From: Eubacteriaceae bacterium UBA1433
Lineage (GTDB): Bacteria; Bacillota; Clostridia; Eubacteriales; UBA1433
Reading direction: 5' to 3'
Length of the DNA stretch: 22,583 bases
Assembly (NCBI GenBank): GCA_002329295.1
Contig: DCTT01000026.1
Coordinates: 72,805-95,387 of the forward strand
The notes below the pieces were generated by a model that was given only the letters and a program-made list of their open reading frames with translations, did not search any database and was not told where the DNA came from. The translations under genes and the position numbers were made by a program. This document shows positions 6,950 to 15,355 of the stretch, piece by piece. Every line of letters begins with the position of its first letter. Within the stretch, counting starts at the first letter, position 1.

Positions 6950-7144
6950 TTATCCTTTTTTCAAGTAACAACCGTTTGACAAATAGTAGCTTTGTGCCAA
7001 TGCGGTGTTGAAAATCATCAAACCATATCCGACCATCAACGGCCAAAAACACATGAAAAATCTCAATAACCTCATCATATTTTTTACATAAAGACAAAGA
7101 TATTGATAATGTCTCAAAACAAAAGAACCGCCAAAATGTTCCAT
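6950..7144 (-). CDS. Hypothetical small membrane protein, 64 aa
   Basis: This 64-residue ORF has one clear hydrophobic stretch, about residues 25-52 (RLLRFFMCFWPLMVGYGLMI), flanked by basic residues and ending GCYLKKG. Support: AAGGAAGGGG lies about nine bases before the ATG, and a perfect terminator begins 17 bases past the stop. No known family is recognised. A good -35 (TTGACA, 7219-7214) occurs upstream, but no -10 is at normal spacing, so the promoter is unclear; read-through from potD 150 bases away is possible. An internal methionine (residue 23, MMRLLRFF) could be an alternative start giving about 42 residues. If it is not a gene, the 6884-7294 stretch holds only the terminator. Confidence 0.5.
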   Translation of the reverse strand: MEHFGGSFVLRHYQYLCLYVKNMMRLLRFFMCFWPLMVGYGLMIFNTALAQSYYLSNGCYLKKG

Positions 7145-7294
7145 ATATTGTTCCCCTTCCTTTTTTCGCTTGTTATAAAGTGTATCGCTACATTTTTATA
7201 ATGCGACATTCGTTGTCAATACCTATACAGCAGCAATAGAAAGATGTGAAGCCATTCCATTTTGGCAGTTTTTTCTTTGAATAGATGAATTAAA

Positions 7295-8338
7295 TTATTG
7301 AGCTGCTTTCACTTTCGTCCAAATATCTGCATAGTTGGTGATAAATTCTCCTACATCTTTGAAGGCTACGCATCGCGCCAATATATCGTCTGTGGGATTA
7401 TAGGCGATATTGTTATAGTCATCCTCCTTGCTCGCTTCCTCTAAAGCATTTTTATTGGCTGACGTATAGCCTACCTCCATAGTATTCTTGAGCGCTATAT
7501 CATCTCTGCAAAGATAATCGATAAATTTTTCCGCTAATTCTTTATTTTGGCTGGTAGTGGGAATGGCTACATTGTCGAACCACTGGTTGCTTCCTTCTTT
7601 CGGTACCACGTAAGCCAACTTTTCATTTTCGCTCATGCAATAAACTGCATCACCCGAATACACGACAGCCAAATCCGCTTCATTGCCGATCATCATATCA
7701 ATGACCTGGTCGTTGACATAGGCCAACACGAGTGGTTTTTGCTCTACCAACAATTCATAGGCCTTATTCAACTCATCTTGATTCGTGCTGTTAAGCGAAT
7801 ATCCCTGAAGTATCAACGCAATTCCCACGCTGTCGCGCTGGCTGTCATACATCAATATTTTTTTCGCATACTCTTTGTCCCATAAAATGTTCCAGCTGTC
7901 TACAGGCTTGGTCACTTTTTCCGTATTATACAAAATTCCTAACGTCCCCCAAAAATACGGAATCGAATATTGATTGCCCGGATCAAAGGGAATATCTAAC
8001 AATTTCGGGTCAATGTTTTTCAAATTTGGAATATTTTGTTTATCCAACGGCAACAGCATATCTTCTTTGATCATTTTTTCAATCATATAATCAGAAGGGA
8101 AAATCACGTCATAATTTGCATTGCCACTCTTGAGTTTATAATACATTTCTTCGTTTGAAGCATAGTTTTCATAAACCACTTTGCAATTGTTTTCTTTTTC
8201 AAAATCGCGCAAAACGGAATTGTCGATATAGGTTCCCCAGTTGTACACATACAATTTTTTTACATCACTCTGACCACAACCTACCAAAGATGTTACCAAA
8301 AGCAAAATTGCACATAAAATCCATACTGTTTTTTTCAT
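7295..8338 (-). CDS. potD: Spermidine/putrescine ABC transporter substrate-binding lipoprotein
   Basis: PotD captures polyamines outside the membrane and hands them to PotBC. Its 347 residues start with a lipoprotein signal: basic MKK, a hydrophobic core, and lipobox LVGC with the lipidated Cys21. The mature part matches the PotD fold: KLYVYNWGTYID at the start (Trp of the first ligand motif), SDYMIEKM, SIPYFWGTLGILYN, and NQWFDNVAIP, equivalent to the Trp/Asp pair that contacts the polyamine amine in E. coli PotD. It is last in the operon and its ATG overlaps the potC stop by four bases. Spermidine versus putrescine preference cannot be decided. Confidence 0.93.
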   Translation of the reverse strand: MKKTVWILCAILLLVTSLVGCGQSDVKKLYVYNWGTYIDNSVLRDFEKENNCKVVYENYASNEEMYYKLKSGNANYDVIFPSDYMIEKMIKEDMLLPLDKQNIPNLKNIDPKLLDIPFDPGNQYSIPYFWGTLGILYNTEKVTKPVDSWNILWDKEYAKKILMYDSQRDSVGIALILQGYSLNSTNQDELNKAYELLVEQKPLVLAYVNDQVIDMMIGNEADLAVVYSGDAVYCMSENEKLAYVVPKEGSNQWFDNVAIPTTSQNKELAEKFIDYLCRDDIALKNTMEVGYTSANKNALEEASKEDDYNNIAYNPTDDILARCVAFKDVGEFITNYADIWTKVKAAQ

Positions 8339-9123
8339 ATTCTCTCTCCTGTCGTTTTTGTTTTTTTATTGCTACGCCTGTTAATAATAAATAACAATAG
8401 CGTCACTGTCAAAATCATCAAAGTGGATAGTGCGTTAATTTCCGGACTAATCCCCCTCTTTGCCATGGAATACACGTAGATAGATAAATTCGATACGCCG
8501 CTTCCCGTAGTAAAAAAGCTGATTACAAAGTCATCGATAGATAACGTAAAAGCAAACAATGCACCCGTAATAATCCCCGGTCTGATTTCAGCCAAAACCA
8601 CTTTGTTAATAATTTGCATGGGTCTTGCCCCTAAATCCATCGCTGCTTCTATTAAATTCACATCCATTTGTCGCAATTTCGGCAGCACCGATAAAATTAC
8701 ATAAGGAATGCAAAAGGTGATATGCGCAATAAGCATGGTGGCAAAACCCTGACGCATGCTGACGAAGGCGAATAAAATCATCATCGATACGCCGGTTACA
8801 ATATCCGGATTAATCACAGGAATATAATTCACGTTCAGCATCACTTTTTGCGCTTTGTTTCCATAGAGAAAAATGCCGATAGAAGAAACAGTTCCTGCGA
8901 TTGTCGAAATGATTGTCGCCAAAATCGCTATCATTACCGTATAATACAGCGCAGATTGTATGTTGGCGTCCATAAAAAGCCGCCTGTACCATTCCAGTGT
9001 AAAACCGCCCCACTGTCCGCGAGATTTTGACGCGTTAAAAGAATACACCATTAAAACGAGGATCGGCGCATATAAAAACAACAACATAAGATAAAGATAC
9101 ACATTTCGCAACACTTTTTTCAT
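8335..9123 (-). CDS. potC: Spermidine/putrescine ABC transporter permease PotC
   Basis: This 262-residue membrane protein is one of the two permeases of the polyamine importer. About six membrane segments are visible, the first at residues 8-27. The EAA loop that docks onto the ATPase is EAAMDLGARPMQIINKVVLA, followed by RPGIITGALFAFTLSIDDFV; the SIDDFV stretch is typical of PotC. Its start overlaps the potB stop by four bases and its stop overlaps the potD start, so production is coupled throughout. Confidence 0.93.
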   Translation of the reverse strand: MKKVLRNVYLYLMLLFLYAPILVLMVYSFNASKSRGQWGGFTLEWYRRLFMDANIQSALYYTVMIAILATIISTIAGTVSSIGIFLYGNKAQKVMLNVNYIPVINPDIVTGVSMMILFAFVSMRQGFATMLIAHITFCIPYVILSVLPKLRQMDVNLIEAAMDLGARPMQIINKVVLAEIRPGIITGALFAFTLSIDDFVISFFTTGSGVSNLSIYVYSMAKRGISPEINALSTLMILTVTLLLFIINRRSNKKTKTTGERI

Positions 9124-9950
9124 GCCAGCATCTCCATATTTTTTTGTTGCGTCTTATCAAATCGATTCATAAATTGCATAGCCAGTAAAATAATCGTCAT
9201 CATAATCAAAGAAGCCGCAGAGCCAAAATGCCAGTTGCCCGCTTGCATCAGCTGTTGTTCAATCAAGTTACCGATTAACATATTCTGCCCGCCGCCAAGC
9301 AAAGAAGGAATGACAAAAGTACTCACCGCAGGCATAAACACCATGGTAATGCCCGTTATTACGCCGGGAATACTCAAGGGGAAGGTAATCTTCGTAAACG
9401 CCTGCCGAGGATTGGCGCCCAAGTCTCCCGCTGCCGTGATGTAATTTTCATCAATTTTAATTAAAATCGAATAAATCGGATAAATCATAAAGGGCAAAAA
9501 GTTATAAACCATCCCCAATAAAACCGCTCCCGAATTATAAAGCAAGTTCAACTGCGGCAACGACAATGCCTGAAGCAACGCATTGATCAGACCGTTGTTG
9601 CCCAGCAACGTCATCCATGAATAAGTGCGCAAAAGAAAATTCATCCACATAGGCAGGATAAATAACAATAGAAACGTGTTCCTCTTTTTTTCCGCAGGAA
9701 TCTTCGCAATCATATAAGCGACGGGATAACCTAAAATAAAACAAATCACCGTTGAAATAAACGCTAAATACAGCGAATTGAGTAAAATACGAATATAGAT
9801 CGGTGTAAAAAATGATTTAAAATTTTCCAAAGAAAAATTGCCTGTGTTATCCGTAAAAGAATACACCCCAAGCAATAAAATCGGCAAACAAATAAATATC
9901 AACATCCAAACCACATAGGGCAGACCCAGCACACGCATATTTTTATTCAT
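9120..9950 (-). CDS. potB: Spermidine/putrescine ABC transporter permease PotB
   Basis: The partner permease (276 aa) of PotC. It has the PotB opening (LPYVVWMLIFICLPILLLGV), a central LLLFILPMWMNFLLRTYSWM typical of PotB, about six membrane helices, and the EAA loop AAGDLGANPRQAFTKITFPL followed by SIPGVITG. It begins two bases after the potA stop and overlaps potC by four bases. Confidence 0.93.
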   Translation of the reverse strand: MNKNMRVLGLPYVVWMLIFICLPILLLGVYSFTDNTGNFSLENFKSFFTPIYIRILLNSLYLAFISTVICFILGYPVAYMIAKIPAEKKRNTFLLLFILPMWMNFLLRTYSWMTLLGNNGLINALLQALSLPQLNLLYNSGAVLLGMVYNFLPFMIYPIYSILIKIDENYITAAGDLGANPRQAFTKITFPLSIPGVITGITMVFMPAVSTFVIPSLLGGGQNMLIGNLIEQQLMQAGNWHFGSAASLIMMTIILLAMQFMNRFDKTQQKNMEMLA

Positions 9951-9952
9951 CG

Positions 9953-10999
9953 CTATCCTGCTTTCATAATATGGATATCGTCCGGACCAAAGTCAAGACC
10001 CACATGTTTATTTATTTCGTGATAATCCGTAGTATGAATCATAAAATCATACTCACTCTCGCTGCATTGTACGATGATTTCATAATGCACACCCTTAAAG
10101 ACAATACTGGTAACTACGCCGTTAATGGTGTGCTCCAGACACTGGCCGATTTCAATATCTTCCGGCCGAATCACTACTTGTACACGATCGGTTTCGAGAC
10201 TCGGTCTTTTGTCCACGCAAAGAAATCTTTTTCCCAAAAATTCCACTTCAAAATCTTTTGTCATCGTGCCGTCAATAATATTGCTTTCGCCGATAAAGTC
10301 GGCTACAAAAGTGTTGATCGGTTCATTATAAATATCGATTGGCGTACCGCTTTGCTGAATTTCTCCATGGTTGAGCACGATAATTTTATCCGACAGCGTC
10401 AGCGCCTCCTCTTGATCATGAGTCACATAAATAAAGGTTTTTTTGACTTCCCGCTGTATTTTTTTGAGTTCAATCTGCATTTCTTTTCGCATTTTTAAAT
10501 CCAATGCGCTCAACGGTTCATCGAGCAACAGCACTTTCGGGTCATTGGCAAGTGCTCTTGCAATGGCAACCCGCTGTTGTTGCCCGCCGGACAAAGAAGC
10601 AATATCTCTTTGTTCATAACCGCTCAAATTCACCACTTCCAACAATTCTGCCACCTTTGCTTCGATTGCCTTTGCCTCCTGCTTTTTGATTCGCATAGAA
10701 AAAGCAATATTTTCAAATACATCCATATGCGGAAACAATGCATAATTTTGAAACACCGTATTTAACGGTCGCAGATAAGCCGGAATATCGTTAATGACTT
10801 TATCATATAAAAAGATTTGCCCGCTTGTGGGAATCTCAAACCCTGCAATCATACGCAAAATAGTGGTCTTGCCACAACCGGACGGGCCTAAAAATGTTAC
10901 AAATTCATTTTCGGCTATCGTGAAATTGATATGCTTGACCACTGCGTTTTTACCAAACTCTTTATATAAATTCCTTGCCTCAATAATCGTTTTTTTCAT
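9953..10999 (-). CDS. potA: Spermidine/putrescine ABC transporter ATP-binding protein PotA
   Basis: The ATPase of the polyamine importer, 348 residues. Walker A GPSGCGKTT is at 38-46, the Q-loop is in NTVFQNYALFPHM, the signature is LSGGQQQRVAIARAL, Walker B is VLLLDEPLSALD, and the switch histidine is in YVTHDQEEA. After about residue 240 comes a TOBE regulatory domain, including VVIRPEDIEI. It is first of potABCD. The ribosome site is unusually weak: GAGGTG is 15 bases from the ATG and only AGAAG is nearer. Many Clostridia have a cupin/HTH regulator before potA; none is here. Confidence 0.93.
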   Translation of the reverse strand: MKKTIIEARNLYKEFGKNAVVKHINFTIAENEFVTFLGPSGCGKTTILRMIAGFEIPTSGQIFLYDKVINDIPAYLRPLNTVFQNYALFPHMDVFENIAFSMRIKKQEAKAIEAKVAELLEVVNLSGYEQRDIASLSGGQQQRVAIARALANDPKVLLLDEPLSALDLKMRKEMQIELKKIQREVKKTFIYVTHDQEEALTLSDKIIVLNHGEIQQSGTPIDIYNEPINTFVADFIGESNIIDGTMTKDFEVEFLGKRFLCVDKRPSLETDRVQVVIRPEDIEIGQCLEHTINGVVTSIVFKGVHYEIIVQCSESEYDFMIHTTDYHEINKHVGLDFGPDDIHIMKAG

Positions 11000-11053
11000 T
11001 CAGCTGTTCTTCTACACCTCAAAACTCATACAAATTTTATGGCTGTGCAGTAT

Positions 11054-11082
11054 AGTATATAACTTTTTAAAGAGTGATACAA
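11054..11082 (-). promoter_or_regulatory. Probable promoter of potABCD
   Basis: Minus strand TTGTAT (11082-11077), a 17-base spacer and TATACT (11059-11054), leaving a leader of about 45 bases. A second TATACT overlaps at 11054-11049 without a good -35. The rest of the 201-base divergent gap is AT-rich with no evident riboswitch fold. Confidence 0.5.
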
Positions 11083-11174
11083 TATTTTCTCTGTTTTTTT
11101 ACAAAAAAACCATACCATTGCCCGAAAACAATTTTCATAACCATGTTTCTTTATGATTTCAGTTTAATTTCATG

Positions 11175-11180
11175 TATAAT
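11175..11180 (+). promoter_or_regulatory. -10 element for the cyclase-LUD operon
   Basis: TATAAT at 11175-11180 is 20 bases before the ATG at 11201; AAGGAGGG fills the leader at 11188-11195. The -35 region (TTATGA/TATGAT) is poor, so an activator or a weak promoter is possible. Confidence 0.45.
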
Positions 11181-11200
11181 ATAGAATAAGGAGGGTTTGT

Positions 11201-11782
11201 ATGCAAATCATTGATATCAGCCGAGATTTAACAACGGCCACACTCTATCCCGGCTCCAAGCCTGTTGAGCTCAAACAACTTTCTTCTGTCGCCAGAGGAG
11301 ATTTGTGTACGCTCACAGCATTAACAGCCGATTTGCATGCGGGCACGCACGTTGACGCGCCTCTCCATTTTATAGACAAAGGGGCTGATATTGCCTCTAT
11401 GCCTTTGACCCATTTTATCGGTCCTTGCCAGGTTGTATCGGTAGAAAGCGGCGAGTTAAAGGCTTCCTCTTTGCTCAAACGCCTTCCTTTCGGCACAAAA
11501 AGAATCTTGCTGAAAAACAGTTTTGAAACTTTTTTAACCTCCGCATGCGCGCAGGCATTGGCCGAACAAAAAATTCTCACCCTCGGTGTTGAAGGCCTCT
11601 CTCCCGCCCCTTTCAACAACGAAAAAGAAATCCACACCACTTTGCTTTTTGCGAAAATAGCCTTAATCGAATCATTGCATTTATCCCAAGCAGAAGACGG
11701 AGAATATTTTCTCAGCGCCGCTCCCATAAAAATCAGCGGTGGCGAGGCTGCTTTTACAAGAGCCGTCTTGATTCGGTTTTAG
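11201..11782 (+). CDS. Cyclase family protein (kynurenine formamidase-like metal hydrolase)
   Basis: This 193-residue cytoplasmic protein belongs to the cyclase/KynB family of metal-dependent hydrolases, which cleave formamides, isatin-type rings and related amides. The defining motif HxGTHxDxPxHF is present as HAGTHVDAPLHF at about residues 46-57, providing metal and catalytic residues. Other family landmarks are the opening IIDISRDLTTATLYPG and LGVEGLSPAP near 128. AAGGAGGG lies six bases before the ATG. No tryptophan-degradation genes are nearby, so formylkynurenine is not implied as substrate. The LUD gene starts 32 bases after the stop, so both are one operon. Confidence 0.88.
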   Translation: MQIIDISRDLTTATLYPGSKPVELKQLSSVARGDLCTLTALTADLHAGTHVDAPLHFIDKGADIASMPLTHFIGPCQVVSVESGELKASSLLKRLPFGTKRILLKNSFETFLTSACAQALAEQKILTLGVEGLSPAPFNNEKEIHTTLLFAKIALIESLHLSQAEDGEYFLSAAPIKISGGEAAFTRAVLIRF

Positions 11783-11814
11783 GAAATTTTAATATAAATA
11801 ACAGGAGATGAATT

Positions 11815-12465
11815 ATGATGAACGAACACAAAAAATATGTCATTGATCAGCGCATTGAGCGCACCATTGCCAACTTGAACAAAAACAACATGTTGGCTTG
11901 TTATGTAAAAACAAAAGAAGACGTCATTCCAAAAGTATTGGAATATTTAAAAGATGGCGACACGGTCTCTTGCGGAGGTTCCATAACGCTTTTTGAGACA
12001 GGTATTGTCGAATATCTGCGCAATGGAAAATACAACTATCTCGATCGCTATGACCCCAACATTCCCGCAGAAAAAATGGATGAGCTTTTTACAAAAGCCC
12101 TTTCTTGCGACACGTATTTTTCTTCTTCCAACGCCATCACCGAACAAGGCGAGCTGCTTAACGTCGACGGACGAGGAAATCGGACCGGCGCTATGTTATA
12201 TGGTCCGAAAAGCGTTATTGTTATCGCCGGATACAACAAAATCGTCCCCGATGTACAGGCTGCCTATGAGCGCATCAAACAAATTGCCGCCCCGGCCAAC
12301 GCCCACAGACTCAACAACGCCACTCCTTGTGCCACCACGGGCCAATGTATGGATTGCAAAGCTCCTGCAAAATTTTGTTCTATTTACACCCTCCTCGGCT
12401 ATCAGGCGCCCATGCGCAAGGATCGCATCAAAGTTATTATTGTCGGCGAAGAGTTGGGTTATTGA
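11815..12465 (+). CDS. LUD-domain protein (lactate utilisation, LutC/DUF162 family)
   Basis: A 216-residue stand-alone LUD (DUF162) protein of the type common in Clostridia. The fold signatures are DGDTVSCGGSITLFETGIVE near residues 47-66, the central LLNVDGRGNRTGAMLYGP and VIVIAGYNKIVPD. The C-terminus carries C-x5-C-x2-C-x6-C (CATTGQCMDCKAPAKFC), a cysteine cluster seen in such stand-alone proteins and able to hold metal or iron-sulfur. LutC takes part in lactate oxidation with LutA and LutB, which are absent here, so the reaction is uncertain. AGGAG precedes the first of two ATG codons; transcription ends at 12537-12566. The neighbouring dehydrogenase cassettes suggest, but do not prove, a hydroxyacid context. 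Confidence 0.87.
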   Translation: MMNEHKKYVIDQRIERTIANLNKNNMLACYVKTKEDVIPKVLEYLKDGDTVSCGGSITLFETGIVEYLRNGKYNYLDRYDPNIPAEKMDELFTKALSCDTYFSSSNAITEQGELLNVDGRGNRTGAMLYGPKSVIVIAGYNKIVPDVQAAYERIKQIAAPANAHRLNNATPCATTGQCMDCKAPAKFCSIYTLLGYQAPMRKDRIKVIIVGEELGY

Positions 12466-12536
12466 TTCTGACTCTTTTGCAGATAAATGCAATATCCTTT
12501 TGCAAGCATATCATCATCTAAATACCAACATCACTC

Positions 12537-12566
12537 AAAGAGGGAGCCCTTTGGCTCCCTCTTTTG
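12537..12566. terminator. Bidirectional terminator between LUD gene and symporter
   Basis: Perfect 12-bp stem AAAGAGGGAGCC (12537-12548) / GGCTCCCTCTTT (12553-12564), loop CTTT, with flanking A and T runs. It separates converging transcription from the two sides. The rest of 12466-12608 shows no gene. Confidence 0.88.
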
Positions 12567-12608
12567 GTTCGAAACATTGAGACTTTATGAATCTTGTACA
12601 GTCTTTTT

Positions 12609-14087
12609 TTATTCTGCGCTTGCCGGTTCCGGCATCGTCATTTTGCCTGCTTCGCCTTCATACAAAATGCGATAATCTGCCGGTCGTTTGTCGAAGATCA
12701 ACGTAGCGATCCATGTAACAATGGATACGACCAGCACCGCATAGATAGGCTGTCCGCCAAGAATCAATTGCGGAAGAATGCTTATTTCCAGCGCCGCATA
12801 GATACAGCCGACCATCATCACTGCCGGACCCGTGCTCTTTCTTGTGTGTTGAGGAATGTACACTACCAAGATCATCATAATGGCCATCGGCGCCAGCATT
12901 GCCAACAGCCGCATCAAGGTAGCGACAATTCCGCCCATCGTCAGCGATATCGGGATGGCAATGAACATGGCAATAGCAATAATGCTTCGGGACAATAAAA
13001 CCTGACCCTTCTCTGACATATTCGGTCTAAAGTAGCGCACGATCAAACCTTTTGTGAGCATAGAAGTCATCCCCATAATACAAGCGGATGCCGTGGACAC
13101 GTCCGCCGCCCACAATCCGGCCAGTGTAAAGCCTGCCAACCACGGGTTCAGCTCACCAACCACCGCAGGCAAGGCCAGCTTTGCACTCGCCAATCCCGGG
13201 AAACTGCCCGCCGCTACCATGCCCATATAGGCTGCAATAAACCCTGCCGGCGCCATAACGACTGCCGCCACAATATAACCGACTTTAACGGATCTTTCAT
13301 CTCTCGAAGAAACAACGGTCTGCATGGCCGCCGCCCCGGAATAGGCTTGCATAAACATCGTCACGGTCCAGGCCATAATAGTTCCCCATCCCATTCCGCG
13401 GGTAAAATGCGTCCACGGAGTCGGCGGATCCGTTACCGGCAATCTTGCTTGGATCGCCGCCACACCGCCGAAGTTTTTGATAATCGCAAAGAGACCCAAC
13501 GTGAGTCCCAACAAAATAACAATAACGTTTACTACGTTGGAGAGCGATGCCGCCCACATGCCGCCGATCAATGAAACAATACCGAACACAATGGCAGAAA
13601 CGATAATCGCCGTGGTCAGCGTAAAAGTTCCGGGCAACAGGGCGGTCAGGATCGATCCCCCTGCAATAACCTGGAGGCAAAATACGCTGAAGTTTACAAC
13701 GATTTGCACAACAACGGTAATAAGACCCGCCGCTCTGCCACACGTTTTTTCAATAAATTCATTGATGGTATAAAATTTGCATCTGCGAATTCTGCCTACG
13801 ATAAACATCCCGGCAATAAACGCACCGATACCCCATGACAGGTCATACCAACCGGCTGAAAATCCGCGTGTATACGCATTTTCAGCAACGCCGACCGTTG
13901 ACACGCCGCCGATTGCCAGCCCGGCAATCATCATCGCAACAAGGAACCAGTTCAAATTTTGTCCCGCGAGCAAGTAGTTGACCGATTCACCTTTTGCGGT
14001 AGCTCTATTTACCAATCGAGTAGAATACCAGGAAACAACCAACAACGCAAGCATGTACAAAATTACAATAATTAATGCAGTATTCAT
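12609..14087 (-). CDS. Sodium:solute symporter (SSS family), cassette 1
   Basis: A 492-residue integral membrane transporter of the SSS family, which imports an organic solute with Na+. About 12-13 hydrophobic helices span the length. The family core is visible: NWFLVAMMIAGLAIGGVSTV at 46-65 (helix 2, first part of the cation path), SAGWYDLSWGIGA, GGMWAASLSNVVNVIVILLG and GLWAADVSTASACIMG, where the Ser-Thr pair corresponds to the Na+ site of helix 8 in vSGLT/PutP. AAGGAG lies seven bases before the ATG. It follows the dehydrogenase gene by 49 bases, so the imported solute is probably that enzyme's substrate or a precursor. It has a clear paralogue at 16311-17768. Its DNA is conspicuously richer in G+C than the adjacent regulator genes. 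Confidence 0.9.
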   Translation of the reverse strand: MNTALIIVILYMLALLVVSWYSTRLVNRATAKGESVNYLLAGQNLNWFLVAMMIAGLAIGGVSTVGVAENAYTRGFSAGWYDLSWGIGAFIAGMFIVGRIRRCKFYTINEFIEKTCGRAAGLITVVVQIVVNFSVFCLQVIAGGSILTALLPGTFTLTTAIIVSAIVFGIVSLIGGMWAASLSNVVNVIVILLGLTLGLFAIIKNFGGVAAIQARLPVTDPPTPWTHFTRGMGWGTIMAWTVTMFMQAYSGAAAMQTVVSSRDERSVKVGYIVAAVVMAPAGFIAAYMGMVAAGSFPGLASAKLALPAVVGELNPWLAGFTLAGLWAADVSTASACIMGMTSMLTKGLIVRYFRPNMSEKGQVLLSRSIIAIAMFIAIPISLTMGGIVATLMRLLAMLAPMAIMMILVVYIPQHTRKSTGPAVMMVGCIYAALEISILPQLILGGQPIYAVLVVSIVTWIATLIFDKRPADYRILYEGEAGKMTMPEPASAE

Positions 14088-14136
14088 CTTTTTGCTCCTT
14101 CAATTTTTGTTTGTATTACGTTTAGTTCTCGTTTTT

Positions 14137-15219
14137 TTAATACATGGCAAAGAAATCATCTACCGAAGCGCCTGCAGGCAATCTGTTATATTTAATTGCC
14201 AAATTCGTCAAATCCTGCTGCACTACGGGATTGATGGGAACAATGTTTTCTTTGAGTCGATTGACCGTGTAATTGTGTTCGATTTCTCCGGGCAAGAAAA
14301 TTTCTTCGACACCGGAACGTTTTTTAGAATTTTTGATTTTGTTGTAGTAAGCATCTACAGCTTCCTGATATTCCTCAAACGGTCTGAATTTCGCAATATC
14401 AATCGCCAACATAAAATATCCCAATCCTCTGCCCGTTCCTCCCGTGGCTCCGCCCGTCATGATCGCCGATATCATTTCCATTGCTACGGTCAAGCAATAA
14501 CCTTTTACGCCGCCCAACGGTGAGAGCGTTCCTACGATTTTGCCTTTGGGATTTTGATCTTCAAAAAAGTCCAACGGATTGGTTGTGTCATGCCCGTCTT
14601 TGTCTTGGATCCAACCCACCGGAATTTCTTTGTTCGCACGAACCGCCATTTCGATTTTGCCGCCCGCCACGGTGCTGCAAGCCATATCATACATAATGCC
14701 CGGGGAAGTTTTTCCGCCCGGAAATGCCCAACTGTTGGGACCGTTTCCCAATACCGCCTCAGCGCCGCCGGTGGGTGCAATAAGTTGCACAGACCCGGAA
14801 GCTGCGTAGCCTGCAAGATTTTCTTTCACTGCCATCAGTGAATAATATCCTGCAATGCCGAAATGATTACCATTTTTCGCGCCCGCAAGACCGATTCCGG
14901 TCTTTTTCGCCATTTCGATGGCCTTCTCCATGACCAAAGGCGCTACTGTGATGCCGCAGCCGAAATCACAGTCAAAATTTGCCGTGCTTGCCGTTTCGTT
15001 TACGATTCGCACATTGGGCTTCGGATTTACCGTTCCGTTGACAATGTCACGCTCGTACATAATCAACCGCGGAAGTCCGTGTGAGCCGACCCCGCGAATG
15101 TCTGAGGCAATCAGTACATCTGCTCCTCGCACTGCAGCAGCTTCTTCAACGCCAAAGGACATTAAAGAATCTTTTGCGATTTGCCTTGCCGTTTCGATAC
15201 TCACAATTCTTTCTTCCAT
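14137..15219 (-). CDS. Ldh2-family malate/L-lactate-type dehydrogenase, cassette 1
   Basis: This 360-residue NAD(P)-dependent oxidoreductase belongs to the Ldh_2 family (malate, L-lactate, ureidoglycolate, sulfolactate and diketogulonate dehydrogenases), unrelated to classic LDH/MDH. Landmarks: DIRGVGSHGLPRL with catalytic His47, GNHFGIAGYYSL at 118-129 (cofactor-side motif), APTGG at 148-152, MYDMACSTVAGGKIE with Asp178, and GVKGYCLTVAMEMIS near the C-terminal third. GGAGGAGGG precedes the ATG. It is the first gene of a dehydrogenase-symporter operon, divergent from a GntR regulator. The motifs do not fix the substrate; any small 2-hydroxy/2-oxo acid is possible. Confidence 0.9.
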   Translation of the reverse strand: MEERIVSIETARQIAKDSLMSFGVEEAAAVRGADVLIASDIRGVGSHGLPRLIMYERDIVNGTVNPKPNVRIVNETASTANFDCDFGCGITVAPLVMEKAIEMAKKTGIGLAGAKNGNHFGIAGYYSLMAVKENLAGYAASGSVQLIAPTGGAEAVLGNGPNSWAFPGGKTSPGIMYDMACSTVAGGKIEMAVRANKEIPVGWIQDKDGHDTTNPLDFFEDQNPKGKIVGTLSPLGGVKGYCLTVAMEMISAIMTGGATGGTGRGLGYFMLAIDIAKFRPFEEYQEAVDAYYNKIKNSKKRSGVEEIFLPGEIEHNYTVNRLKENIVPINPVVQQDLTNLAIKYNRLPAGASVDDFFAMY

Positions 15220-15258
15220 ATCTTTACCCTCCTCCTTCTTTGTGTATTTTTAAGTATA

Positions 15259-15274
15259 AGTATATGGATATACT
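15259..15274. repeat. Inverted repeat just downstream of the cassette-1 promoter
   Basis: AGTATAT-GG-ATATACT, a perfect 7-2-7 palindrome, begins about six bases after the expected transcription start of the dehydrogenase operon and before its ribosome site. Its size and place suit an operator for a dimeric repressor, the divergently encoded GntR being the obvious candidate. It is not the TNGTNNNACNA form. Confidence 0.5.
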
Positions 15275-15285
15275 CCTTACACGTT

Positions 15286-15315
15286 ATTATAATCGTTTTC
15301 ACCTCACCGTTTCAA
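15286..15315 (-). promoter_or_regulatory. Promoter of cassette-1 dehydrogenase-symporter operon
   Basis: Minus strand TTGAAA (15315-15310), an 18-base spacer and TATAAT (15291-15286). Cassette 2 has the same TTGAAA/TATAAT pair with a 17-base spacer in the same position. Confidence 0.65.
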
Positions 15316-15355
15316 GCTCACATATTTGTAACCGAAAAGAGCGATTTTTTTCTCA

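Noticed and set aside
6834..7097. 87-codon minus-strand frame
   Set aside because: It runs through the bidirectional terminator and into the 34-residue gene, and has no good ribosome site; the overlapping 64-residue frame is better supported.
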